A program made the translations under genes and the position numbers. A model generated the notes under the pieces. It was not told the DNA's origin, did not search any database, and was given only the letters and a program-made list of their open reading frames with translations. Below, piece after piece: positions 1-9,480 of a stretch of 11,976 nucleotides of DNA (position 1 is the first letter of the stretch; every line of letters starts with the position of its first letter). Where the stretch lies: NCBI GenBank assembly GCA_965178525.1, contig CBCXVS010000239.1, positions 1 to 11,976 on the forward strand, written 5' to 3'. This stretch comes from CBCXVS01 sp965178525 (GTDB lineage Bacteria; Tectomicrobia; Entotheonellia; Entotheonellales; Entotheonellaceae).

Positions 1-151
1 AAGGTCAATTCGTTTCAGGCTTTTGAGTTTTTATTTCAACAAGTTGTCGCCGAATCACGGGAGGAACTTCGGACTAGACCTCCTGCAGATATCTTGTACC
101 GTTGATGTGCAGTGCGCGGTGTTGCCGCGGTGGCGGCTTCCATGTATCCTT

Positions 152-2029
152 TCACGCTTTGCTCTTGCGCCGGGAGGCGTGCAGGATTTTCTTGCGCAGA
201 CGAAAGGTTTTGGGTGTGATTTCGATGAGCTCATCGTCACGAATAAATTCAATCGCCTGCTCCAGGCTCAAGCGCCGCGGCGGTGTCAGACGAACGAGTT
301 CCTCAGCGGTAGAGGAGCGCATGTTGGTCAGCTTGCGTTCCCGAGTGATGTTGACGTCTAGGTCGTTTACCCGCGTGTGTTCGCCGACGATCATACCTTC
401 ATAGACTTCCTCGCCCGGCGGCACGAAGAGCGTGCCCCGCGGTTGCAGGTGTTCGATTGCATAGGCTGTCGCCCGCCCCGTGCGATCAGCGGCCAGGGCG
501 CCTGTTGGCCGGTGCGCGATGTCGCCTTGCCAGATCTCGTAGCTATCGAAAAGATGGTTCATGATGCCGGTACCTTTGGTATCGGATAACAGTTCGCTCC
601 GGAAGCCAAGTATGCCTCGTGACGGTATCTGAAACTCCAGGCGCACTCGTCCGCTCCCATGATTGATCATGCGCCGCATGCGGCCCTTGCGGGGACCCAA
701 TTTCTGTGTCACCACACCCACGAACTCCTCCGGGCAATCAATCACCAGCGTCTCCATCGGTTCGTACAACTGCCCATCGCGGTGGTCTATGAGCACTTGC
801 GGTTTGCCCACCGCCAGCTCATAGCCTTCACGACGCATCATTTCGATGAGAATAGCCATTTGCAGTTCCCCGCGCCCAGATACCTCAAACGCATCAGGGG
901 TCTCGGTTGGCTCAACGCGGATCGCAACGTTGTATAAGGCTTCCTTCTCGAGTCGTTCGCGCAGTTTACTGGCGGTGACGTACAAACCATCCCGGCCTGC
1001 AACAGGTGAATCGTTGACGCAGAAGAGCATCGCAATCGTCGGCGCGTCGACGCGGATCGGAGGAAGTGGCCGGGGATCTGCCGTGTCCGACAAGGTCTCA
1101 CCAATATTGACCGCGTCGACACCCGTCACGGCGACGATGTCGCCAGGACCGGCCTCCGGCCTGGTGATACGACGTAGCCCCTGATAGCCGTAAAGCGCGC
1201 TAATTTTCGCTGGCGCTACCTGGCCGTCAAGACGGCAGAGGGCTACCTCTTGACCTTTGACGAGCTGCCCATTGAAGATACGGCCCACTGCCAGGCGTCC
1301 GACGTAGTCATCGTAGTCCAACGTCGTAATCAAGAGTTGCAACGGACTCTCCGGATCATAGCGCGGGGCTGGAACCGTCCGTAGAATTTCCTCAAAGAGC
1401 GGCGCCAAGGACTGGTCCTCGCCGTCCACGCTCGTGCGGCAGAGACCCTGGCGGGCATTGCAGTAATAGACCGGGAATTCGAGTTGCGCCTCCGTGGCGT
1501 CCAGATCGATGAAGAGGTCATAAATTTCATTTAACACGTCATCCGGACGCGCATCGCTCCGATCGATCTTATTGACAACAATAATTGGTGGCAGACCAAT
1601 CTCCAACGCTTTGCTCAGCACGAAACGCGTTTGCGGCAGCGGCCCCTCACTCGCGTCGACCAGGAGTAGAACGCCATCGACCATCTTGAGGGTGCGTTCG
1701 ACCTCGCCACCGAAATCAGCATGCCCCGGGGTGTCGACGATGTTGATACGGGTATCGCGGTAGACGATAGCCGTGTTCTTCGCCATAATCGTAATACCGC
1801 GCTCCCGTTCCAGGTCGATAGAATCCATGACACGTTCCATGACTGACTCGTTGTCACGAAAAATGCCGCTTTGCCACAACATCGCATCAACCAAGGTCGT
1901 TTTGCCATGGTCGACATGGGCAATAATCGCGAGGTTACGGATGTCATCTCGTTGTACCAGCGTTTTCGGCGTCTGCTGTGTTGCGCTATCTACTTCCACA
2001 CGAGCCTCCAGTCGGGACATGCCATACAT
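152..2029 (-). CDS. typA: Ribosome-associated translational GTPase TypA/BipA
   Basis: TypA (BipA) is an EF-G-like GTPase that binds the ribosome and acts in 50S assembly and stress or low-temperature growth. From the upstream ATG the product is 625 residues, close to the family's usual 600-615 plus an N-terminal extension. Visible motifs are the P-loop AHVDHGKTT (37-45), switch I RERGIT (75-80), switch II DTPGH (99-103) and NKID (153-156). The C-terminal half carries the family-typical SRGILGF (470-476) and TKGTG (484-488) segments and a basic tail. The start is ambiguous. ATG at 2029 and ATG at 2020 have only a weak GGA upstream, whereas GTG at 1999 (codon 11) has a perfect GGAGG at 2005-2009 with 5-nt spacing, giving 615 residues. 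I list the longest form. It is separated from the upstream minus-strand operon by a strong terminator, so it should have its own promoter in 2030-2091, where I see no convincing -35/-10 pair. Confidence 0.96.
   Translation of the reverse strand: MYGMSRLEARVEVDSATQQTPKTLVQRDDIRNLAIIAHVDHGKTTLVDAMLWQSGIFRDNESVMERVMDSIDLERERGITIMAKNTAIVYRDTRINIVDTPGHADFGGEVERTLKMVDGVLLLVDASEGPLPQTRFVLSKALEIGLPPIIVVNKIDRSDARPDDVLNEIYDLFIDLDATEAQLEFPVYYCNARQGLCRTSVDGEDQSLAPLFEEILRTVPAPRYDPESPLQLLITTLDYDDYVGRLAVGRIFNGQLVKGQEVALCRLDGQVAPAKISALYGYQGLRRITRPEAGPGDIVAVTGVDAVNIGETLSDTADPRPLPPIRVDAPTIAMLFCVNDSPVAGRDGLYVTASKLRERLEKEALYNVAIRVEPTETPDAFEVSGRGELQMAILIEMMRREGYELAVGKPQVLIDHRDGQLYEPMETLVIDCPEEFVGVVTQKLGPRKGRMRRMINHGSGRVRLEFQIPSRGILGFRSELLSDTKGTGIMNHLFDSYEIWQGDIAHRPTGALAADRTGRATAYAIEHLQPRGTLFVPPGEEVYEGMIVGEHTRVNDLDVNITRERKLTNMRSSTAEELVRLTPPRRLSLEQAIEFIRDDELIEITPKTFRLRKKILHASRRKSKA
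2005..2009 (-). promoter_or_regulatory. Shine-Dalgarno pointing to an internal GTG start of typA
   Basis: GGAGG on the minus strand lies 5 nt before an in-frame GTG at 1999. It is much better than anything preceding the two upstream ATG codons, so translation may begin here, 10 codons inside the longest reading frame. Confidence 0.5.
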
Positions 2030-2091
2030 CTCTATCCAGTTGCGCGATAATCAGGGCGCTTGCACGGGGGAATTAGGATACGGAGAGGTAT

Positions 2092-2118
2092 AAAAAAAGC
2101 CGGAGGTCTTCCTCCGGC
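2092..2118 (-). terminator. Rho-independent terminator of the rqcH-phosphodiesterase-kinase unit
   Basis: On the minus strand a perfect 8-bp GC-rich stem (GCCGGAGG with CCTCCGGC) encloses a 4-nt loop and is followed at once by seven T residues. It lies about 87 nt past the kinase stop codon and just ahead of typA, so it ends the upstream operon and insulates typA. On the plus strand the hairpin is preceded, not followed, by a homopolymer, so it is directional. Confidence 0.93.
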
Positions 2119-2205
2119 AGCGCCATCATTTTACCCTATATGGTGTACAAATGACAACGCCATTCTCTCTGACCGTAGAGCATGTGGGTCGCTGTGTCTT
2201 GGAAC

Positions 2206-5076
<2,871 letters not shown>

Positions 5077-5090
5077 CCCTCCGCAAATTC

Positions 5091-5837
5091 CTACCGGCCT
5101 ATCTCCAGGCGCTCGGCCAAGGGGAGGGGCAACATGGCATCGTAGATCTTGTCTTGCGTAGCCGTGATGTCATAGGGAATGGCGCGAAAAGTGACAGTTG
5201 GAGTTAAATCATCAAGAAGGATATACGTTGCGGCAGGGTCGCCATGGCGCGGTTGTCCCACGCTGCCGGGATTAATGAAGTAACGTCGTGTTGTGTCCAA
5301 CATCACCGTATCCGTCCCGATCTTCTCCACCGGGGTGACTTCTCCGGACTCCGTGCATTGCCAAATCATCGGCACATGGGTGTGGCCGACAAAGCAGTAG
5401 TAAATCTCCGGCATGATTTGTCGCATGTACGCAAAGTTTTGCTGAATGCGCATGGGATGGAACAGGTATTCATCCGTGTGCCGTGGCGACCCGTGGGCAG
5501 CCAGACAGCCCCGGCCGAATGGCGCGATGAGGGGGAGTGCGCGCAAGAAAGCCGTCTCTTCCACGGTGAGTTGGTCTTTGGTCCAGTCAATGGCCTCTTG
5601 GGCATACGGATTAAAATCATGATACGGGCGCGTTCCGATAGCGGCCTGGTCATGATTGCCGACAATCATGACGGTACAGAGGTCGCGCACGAGCTGTAGG
5701 CATTCCTTCGGGCTGGCGTTGTATCCGACAATGTCCCCGAGACAGACGAACATATCGGCCTGCGGCCGGGCATCCTCCACGACGGCTTGCAACGCTGCAA
5801 AGTTTGCATGAATATCGGAAATAATCGCGTATTTCAT
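5091..5837 (-). CDS. Calcineurin-like metallophosphoesterase (YfcE/MJ0936-type phosphodiesterase)
   Basis: This 248-residue cytoplasmic protein has the complete dinuclear metal centre of small calcineurin-like phosphodiesterases: DIH (Asp8, His10), GD (Asp35), GNHD (Asn61, His62), His115 in AAHGSPRH, and GHTH (His152, His154). It also has the NPGSVGQPR segment (189-197) seen in YfcE/MJ0936 relatives. Family members hydrolyse phosphodiester bonds in vitro, but the natural substrate cannot be told from sequence. The frame is open 12 codons further upstream. I chose ATG at 5837 because the core fold begins there (MKYAIISDIH) and an AAAGGAA ribosome site lies about 10 nt before it. It sits 60 nt after the rqcH stop and 14 nt before the kinase start, which suggests co-transcription. 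Confidence 0.92.
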   Translation of the reverse strand: MKYAIISDIHANFAALQAVVEDARPQADMFVCLGDIVGYNASPKECLQLVRDLCTVMIVGNHDQAAIGTRPYHDFNPYAQEAIDWTKDQLTVEETAFLRALPLIAPFGRGCLAAHGSPRHTDEYLFHPMRIQQNFAYMRQIMPEIYYCFVGHTHVPMIWQCTESGEVTPVEKIGTDTVMLDTTRRYFINPGSVGQPRHGDPAATYILLDDLTPTVTFRAIPYDITATQDKIYDAMLPLPLAERLEIGR

Positions 5838-5897
5838 ATGAGCATGGTTCCTTTCTGCCGCACCGCACGTCACTGGGGACGGGGTTTCCTACCTGTC

Positions 5898-7580
5898 TCA
5901 TACCTCGGGAAGCCGCGGAACAACTTCAAGTGTACGATACGTCGTCACCTGCACCTGTCCGGGACGCGCACCGCGAAATTTACGTACATATTTGATCTGT
6001 GTGTAGATCACCTCTACGGCGGTGGCTCCTTTACCTTTACTGTAGAAGGCCGCGAGAGACGCGGCCTCTAAGAGCGTCTGATGCGGCACCTCCTGCTGTG
6101 CTTGGACTTTCAGTAGGACATGGGCGCCGGCGTGCCCATGGGCATGGAACCAGTAGTCGTCCGGATGTGCTATCTGACGTAACAGTAGGTCGTTACCTTG
6201 ATTATTTTTTCCACAATATAGCGTTGACCCGTCGCGGGCCATAAAGAGGCGATAGGGAACAGCCGGAGCCGCTTTAGGCTGAGCCGGGAGCCGCTGCTGT
6301 TTGCGCCTGGGTGACGGGTCCGTGTGCAGCTCCGTCTCGATCGTTTGCAGCGTCGGCCAGTCATCGGCATGGACGATTTGCTGCTCCAATTCTGCGAGAT
6401 ATTGTGCTTCTTCAGTGCACTGGTCTATGAGCGTCCGAACTTTGTCCAAACCACTTTTTGCTTTACGGTATTTCTTAAAGTAGGCTTGAGCGTTTTCCTG
6501 CATGGAGAGACGTGCATCGAGTGCAATGGTGATAGTCGTTTGTTCGGGGCTGTAGTAATCAACGACGGTAGCACTGGTGGAGCCGCGCGGCACGTGGTGG
6601 CCCAGCAGCAGGGTGCCGAAGCGTTCACAGGCGAGGTATTCTTGTAATTTCTGGTTGTCGCCCTCAAGATTGCGTATCTTCTTCTGGAGTTTCTGCTGCC
6701 GTTGGCGCACGCGTTTGCGGGTCTCGCGGCGTGTCATTCCGAGCCGCGTCGTCTGCATGGCGGGTTCGTACACGGCGGCGATGGCTTCCTGAGCACTGGC
6801 ACAAGGTTCAATCGTGCTCGCGCCATGTGTCAACGGCAGGGTACTGACGTGTTGGCTACCATCCGGCATGGTACAGAGGCTGAGCGACAACGTTTGATGG
6901 TCGTATTGATGCCGCAACTGTTGCAACAAGGCCCAGCATTCGTGTGGATCTCCCTGACCCCGATAGACAAGTTCGGTCGCCAAGAGAGGAGACAAACCGA
7001 TGACGAGGCGTTGCACATGAGCTACGTCAAATGTCCCCTGGCAGGCAAGATGTTCCAGATCCTCACAGGTCAGCGATGGCAACAGCCGCCGGTGGGCCGG
7101 CTGGGGCAGAGGCTGATAGGGATACCCGGGTCCGATAGCACGGTGCTGAGAGGCATCCGGAGCCGTGCGTTTCAGGGCCTCGAGAATCATGCCATGGGCG
7201 TCAACGAGTAAAATGTTCGACTGGGGTCCTCGCAACTCATGCACCAGCGTGAGGGGGGGCGCGTCCCGGCGCTCCCACTGCAGGGAGACAAGACGATCGT
7301 AGGGCTGCACGGTGATCGTGCGCAGCCGGGCGTGCTGCAGGTGCGCCCGTAAGAAAGCCGCAAAGCGCGGCAGGCGCTGGGGATTGTCGAAGCGGCTGCT
7401 GGTCAGATGCAGGCGCGTCAAAGTCGGATGGGTGGAGAGCAGCAATCGTAGGTCGTGTCGGCGCCACAGGCGTAGGAGGAGGTCATCTGCGCTCATCTGG
7501 AAGATTTTGGACACCACGGCGCCAGCGAGTTGCTGTTGTAGATCATCCGCTAAGGCTTTGAGTACGAAGATATCCATCAT
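5898..7580 (-). CDS. rqcH: NFACT family protein, RqcH/Rqc2 homologue (ribosome-associated quality control)
   Basis: NFACT proteins bind split 50S subunits carrying a stalled nascent chain and, in bacteria, recruit alanyl-tRNA to add alanine tails that mark the peptide for degradation. The 560-residue product has the NFACT-N start (MDIFVLKALADDLQQQ) and an Asp95-Arg96 pair resembling the DR pair needed for tailing in Bacillus RqcH. A charged coiled-coil region follows (about 288-325 and 365-405). The C-terminal NFACT-R domain has CGKNNQGND (456-464), YWFHAHGHAGAHV (476-488) and YSKGKG (513-518). The usual basic residue in the G-R/K-x-SN motif is replaced (GPQSN, 118-122). Tandem ATG codons at 7580 and 7577 are the likely start, though no clear Shine-Dalgarno precedes them. 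A TTG at 7595 extends the frame but has no support. Older annotations call this family fibronectin-binding protein. It is first in the minus-strand unit. Confidence 0.9.
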   Translation of the reverse strand: MMDIFVLKALADDLQQQLAGAVVSKIFQMSADDLLLRLWRRHDLRLLLSTHPTLTRLHLTSSRFDNPQRLPRFAAFLRAHLQHARLRTITVQPYDRLVSLQWERRDAPPLTLVHELRGPQSNILLVDAHGMILEALKRTAPDASQHRAIGPGYPYQPLPQPAHRRLLPSLTCEDLEHLACQGTFDVAHVQRLVIGLSPLLATELVYRGQGDPHECWALLQQLRHQYDHQTLSLSLCTMPDGSQHVSTLPLTHGASTIEPCASAQEAIAAVYEPAMQTTRLGMTRRETRKRVRQRQQKLQKKIRNLEGDNQKLQEYLACERFGTLLLGHHVPRGSTSATVVDYYSPEQTTITIALDARLSMQENAQAYFKKYRKAKSGLDKVRTLIDQCTEEAQYLAELEQQIVHADDWPTLQTIETELHTDPSPRRKQQRLPAQPKAAPAVPYRLFMARDGSTLYCGKNNQGNDLLLRQIAHPDDYWFHAHGHAGAHVLLKVQAQQEVPHQTLLEAASLAAFYSKGKGATAVEVIYTQIKYVRKFRGARPGQVQVTTYRTLEVVPRLPEV

Positions 7581-7618
7581 ATCGTATGCACGCAAGAGTT
7601 GTCATGACGCTTTTGGCT

Positions 7619-7627
7619 AGTATAGCA
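7619..7627 (-). promoter_or_regulatory. Extended -10 promoter for rqcH
   Basis: On the minus strand TGCTATACT gives an extended -10 (TG-N-TATACT, five of six to consensus) about 38 nt before the first ATG, so the leader would be about 30 nt. No good -35 hexamer is visible at 16-18 nt upstream, which extended -10 promoters can tolerate. Prediction only. Confidence 0.45.
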
Positions 7628-7655
7628 CGTGGCGCTGAAGAAAGATAAGGCCGTG

Positions 7656-7665
7656 GGGGCAGAGG
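7656..7665. repeat. Left target-site duplication of the MITE
   Basis: GGGGCAGAGG directly abuts the left end of the element and is repeated exactly at 7839-7848 at the right end. Because neighbouring bases also match, the duplicated string can be read as up to 12 bp overlapping the element ends. Confidence 0.85.
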
Positions 7666-7838
7666 CAGGGCGAGCGCATTTGGATTCCCTAGCATTGGCA
7701 TTGAGCCTCTGGAAGTGATCAGATTGACAAAGTTGTCTTTAATGTCGCCTGAAGGCGTATTTTCTAGACACTTTTGTCTTAGAGCCAGCGCTCACCGCAT
7801 TCTTCCCAGTCGCAAAATTTCCAAATGCGCTCGCCCTG
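7666..7838. mobile_element. 173-bp MITE, ISAs1-like ends
   Basis: Two perfect 19-bp inverted repeats (7666-7684 and 7820-7838, beginning CAGGGCGAGCG) bound a 173-bp segment flanked by perfect 10-bp direct repeats. There is no transposase and no coding capacity, so it is a miniature inverted-repeat element that would need a transposase in trans. Ends starting CAGGG with 8-10 bp target duplications are what I recall for the ISAs1 family, so that assignment is likely but not proven. The interior holds two small dyads, a 5+5 bp one at 7746-7757 and a bulged stem at 7764-7782. Intact repeats and duplication point to a fairly recent insertion. It lies between the divergent rqcH and methyltransferase genes. 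Confidence 0.85.
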
Positions 7839-7848
7839 GGGGCAGAGG
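7839..7848. repeat. Right target-site duplication of the MITE
   Basis: GGGGCAGAGG immediately follows the right inverted repeat and matches 7656-7665 base for base. It ends about 24 nt before the TATAAT of the methyltransferase promoter, so the insertion point borders that promoter's -35 region. Confidence 0.85.
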
Positions 7849-7872
7849 CGGAAAAATACGAGAGAAACACGT

Positions 7873-7878
7873 TATAAT
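7873..7878 (+). promoter_or_regulatory. -10 element (TATAAT) of the methyltransferase gene
   Basis: A perfect TATAAT lies 35 nt before the ATG at 7913, with a predicted start of transcription near 7885. At the proper 16-18 nt distance (about 7849-7856) the sequence is purine-rich with no TTGACA-like hexamer. The promoter may therefore be weak, activator-dependent, or altered by the adjacent MITE insertion. Confidence 0.45.
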
Positions 7879-7912
7879 AGAAGAACCGTGGAAGCACGGA
7901 GGGAGGAACCGC

Positions 7913-8626
7913 ATGCGTGTGCCGCAGGAACGGCGTTTGTGGGCTTGGAATGTGTCGGCTTTCGTCTACGAGTGGGCCTATATCCAGGTGGCCCATCAAA
8001 CGGACGTGGATCTGATACGCTATCTTGGCGCACGTGTAGAGGGGGCTACCGTGGCGGATTGCGGATGCGGACCTGGCATCGTTAGCGAAAAGTTCCTCCG
8101 GGCAGGCGCGGGGACGGTTGTGGCCATTGACTCCAATGCTGGTATGATCGAAAAAGCTCGCGATCGTTTAATCCGATCGTACCCGGCGGGACAGGTCGTG
8201 GTGCGGCAGCGCTCGCACGAGGGCGATGCTTTGACCCAGCTTACCCAGGGCGCACTTGGCGGACGGGGGTTTGATATCGTGCTTTTCAAGCGCAGTCTCT
8301 ACATGCCGCGCCCACGGGCGCTCTGCACACTCCGGCAGGCTGCTTTGGCGCTGCGAGCACGTGGGGTGATCGTCGTGGTGCACCCGGAGCGCCGGCTGAA
8401 GCGGTACGCCTTTGCTCCGCCCTTTGGTACTACCCGCTATACCCCGTTTCATCTGTTTAATCGGGCCATCTCGCGGGTGGCGGAGCGGTGTGGTGCGGAA
8501 GAGTATACACTGTATTCGCGCCGTGAACTGTTAGGGCTGTTGCAAGAGGCCGTGCCAGAGGCCGTTGTCGAAGCCATTCCAAGCCGGCAGCGCCCCTATA
8601 ATCTTGCGGCGTTGCACGTCCCTTGA
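7913..8626 (+). CDS. Class I SAM-dependent methyltransferase, substrate unknown
   Basis: This 237-residue protein has a Rossmann-fold methyltransferase core. Motif I is VADCGCGPG (47-55), which binds S-adenosylmethionine, and the acidic end of strand 2 is AIDSNAGMIEKAR (71-83). Later core strands appear as FDIVLFKRSLY (110-120) and GVIVVVHPE (141-149). I cannot assign a substrate, and no neighbour suggests one. The frame stays open 66 codons upstream, but that stretch reads through the MITE and is not real coding sequence. I chose ATG at 7913 because GGAGGGAGGA precedes it at about 6-7 nt. It is transcribed away from rqcH. Confidence 0.85.
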   Translation: MRVPQERRLWAWNVSAFVYEWAYIQVAHQTDVDLIRYLGARVEGATVADCGCGPGIVSEKFLRAGAGTVVAIDSNAGMIEKARDRLIRSYPAGQVVVRQRSHEGDALTQLTQGALGGRGFDIVLFKRSLYMPRPRALCTLRQAALALRARGVIVVVHPERRLKRYAFAPPFGTTRYTPFHLFNRAISRVAERCGAEEYTLYSRRELLGLLQEAVPEAVVEAIPSRQRPYNLAALHVP

Positions 8627-8732
8627 TATCCTCGCAGCCTGTGCTGATAGCGAGGAGTTCTGGCGGCTCTGTTACCTCTTGATCAGGGATAGAGTCTTTT
8701 TTTCTATGTATCAGATAAAAGGAGAATTCAGC

Positions 8733-8975
8733 GTGGCGATGGGAAAAATGCCCCGAAGCTTTTGGTCCTATACGGCGGGCAAAGGGAGCATGGATGCCGA
8801 AGAACGCGAGGCGAAGCGCGGTCAAATGATCCAGGCGCTCAAAGAGACGATACCTGGCCTACTCGGGTTTGGTGTCGTATTGGTGTTAGCGTTAATTATG
8901 CTTCTTATGATGTTTGCCGAGTTTCGCGGCCTGTATATTATCGAGCAATTTTGGGATCTGTTCCGCGTACGTTAA
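8733..8975 (+). CDS. Small single-pass membrane protein of unknown function
   Basis: I do not recognise this gene. The 80-residue product has a charged, soluble N-terminal half (E/R/K-rich around 22-40) and one strongly hydrophobic segment (about 43-67, PGLLGFGVVLVLALIMLLMM inside it). A short aromatic tail ending in Arg follows. The start is GTG at 8733, because AAAGGAG lies 8-9 nt before it. ATGs at 8739 and 8748 are alternatives. The frame is open back into the end of the methyltransferase gene, but that part has no ribosome site. The charge distribution suggests a cytoplasmic N-terminus. It lies 106 nt downstream of the methyltransferase and may be co-transcribed with it, since I see no T-tailed terminator between them. 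Confidence 0.65.
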   Translation: MAMGKMPRSFWSYTAGKGSMDAEEREAKRGQMIQALKETIPGLLGFGVVLVLALIMLLMMFAEFRGLYIIEQFWDLFRVR

Positions 8976-9023
8976 GCTTCCGATAGTCTAGCTTGAATTT
9001 CGTCTCCTCTTGGCATGTGTACG

Positions 9024-9056
9024 GCAGGCAGCGCGCCGCCTGCAGGATATTTTCTC
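9024..9056 (+). terminator. Possible weak terminator downstream of the small membrane protein gene
   Basis: GCAGGC and GCCTGC (9024-9029 and 9038-9043) form a 6-bp GC-rich stem with an 8-nt loop. It is followed 5 nt later by a short, interrupted T-rich run (ATATTTTCTC). The stem is plausible but the tail is poor, so this is a candidate only. Confidence 0.35.
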
Positions 9057-9141
9057 TCCCAGCTACTGAGTGCGGTGGCGTGCTGCGCGCCTGATGGTTA
9101 CGTGTCCGGTGCAGTATATGCGGAGCACTCTTCTGTGATGT

Positions 9142-9186
9142 AAAAAATGATAAATATTCATCTTGACACTCTATATATCATTTTTT
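9142..9186. repeat. AT-rich inverted repeat upstream of the dnaK promoter
   Basis: AAAAAATGATA (9142-9152) and TATCATTTTTT (9176-9186) are perfect 11-bp inverted arms around a 23-nt centre. The centre includes a TTGACACT octamer that recurs at the real promoter (9219-9226). The A- and T-tracts would give intrinsically bent DNA. It could be an operator, an UP-element-like region or a chance feature of AT-rich DNA. It does not resemble CIRCE. Confidence 0.6.
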
Positions 9187-9218
9187 TGTCTATTCGTTGT
9201 GGATTTACCTACAAAAAT

Positions 9219-9247
9219 TTGACACTAGATGACTCAAGAAATATACT
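9219..9247 (+). promoter_or_regulatory. Sigma-70-type promoter of dnaK
   Basis: TTGACA (9219-9224) is a perfect -35, the spacer is exactly 17 bp, and TATACT (9242-9247) matches five of six -10 bases. The predicted transcript begins near 9254, about 227 nt before dnaK. The surrounding 100 bp is markedly more AT-rich than the genes on either side, as expected for a strong promoter. No sigma-32 consensus and no CIRCE element is seen close to it. Confidence 0.75.
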
Positions 9248-9253
9248 TTGCTA

Positions 9254-9480
9254 TGTAATACCATCTGCCCGTGGTTGGGTGCAAATCAACGATACAGGCG
9301 TAGCCAGAGGACGAGCAACGCGCTGCCGAAGAGAGGGAAGAGCGAGTTGCGTACTCCTGCCATGCCCCTGGCGGTACGTCAGGATGATAGATGATGTGAC
9401 CAATTATAAGACATGCGTTACTCGGTTTGGCCGGCTCATATAGCTGGAGCGATAGGTCAGTATAAGGAGGAATCGGTATC
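9254..9480 (+). other. Long untranslated leader of dnaK
   Basis: This stretch between the predicted transcription start and the dnaK ATG carries no convincing gene. It has a compound hairpin at 9350-9378 (outer stem CGTAC/GTACG, inner stem GCCA/TGGC) and a 6-bp hairpin with one G-U pair at 9431-9447. An unpaired-looking AAGGAGG (9464-9470) lies 10 nt before the ATG. I find no long complement to the ribosome site, so a classical RNA thermometer is not evident, although the leader is long enough to host regulation. Confidence 0.45.

Noticed and set aside
124..137. GCCGC/GCGGC hairpin as typA terminator
   Set aside because: It has only a 5-bp stem, and on the minus strand no T-run follows. The typA terminator probably lies elsewhere or outside the window.
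23..404. Plus-strand frames overlapping the typA 3' end
   Set aside because: They are shadows of typA in other frames with no ribosome site and low-complexity, frame-shifted composition.
7715..7912. 66-codon N-terminal extension of the methyltransferase frame
   Set aside because: It reads through the MITE and its right junction. The ATG at 7913 has a strong ribosome site and begins the recognisable protein.
8630..8655. Hairpin CCTCGC/GCGAGG after the methyltransferase gene as terminator
   Set aside because: It has a 6-bp stem with a 14-nt loop and no T-tract directly after it. The T-run near 8697 is too far away.
8992..9020. CTTGAA as a possible sigma-32 -35 element for dnaK
   Set aside because: No CCCCAT-like -10 follows at 13-17 nt, and it lies nearly 500 bp from dnaK.
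9068..9130. GAGTGC and GCACTC half-sites suggesting CIRCE
   Set aside because: CIRCE is TTAGCACTC-N9-GAGTGCTAA. Here the halves are in the opposite order, about 50 nt apart, and lack the flanking bases.
9147..9443. 98-codon plus-strand frame upstream of dnaK
   Set aside because: It starts within the AT-rich dyad upstream of the promoter, has no ribosome site and shows no recognisable protein character.
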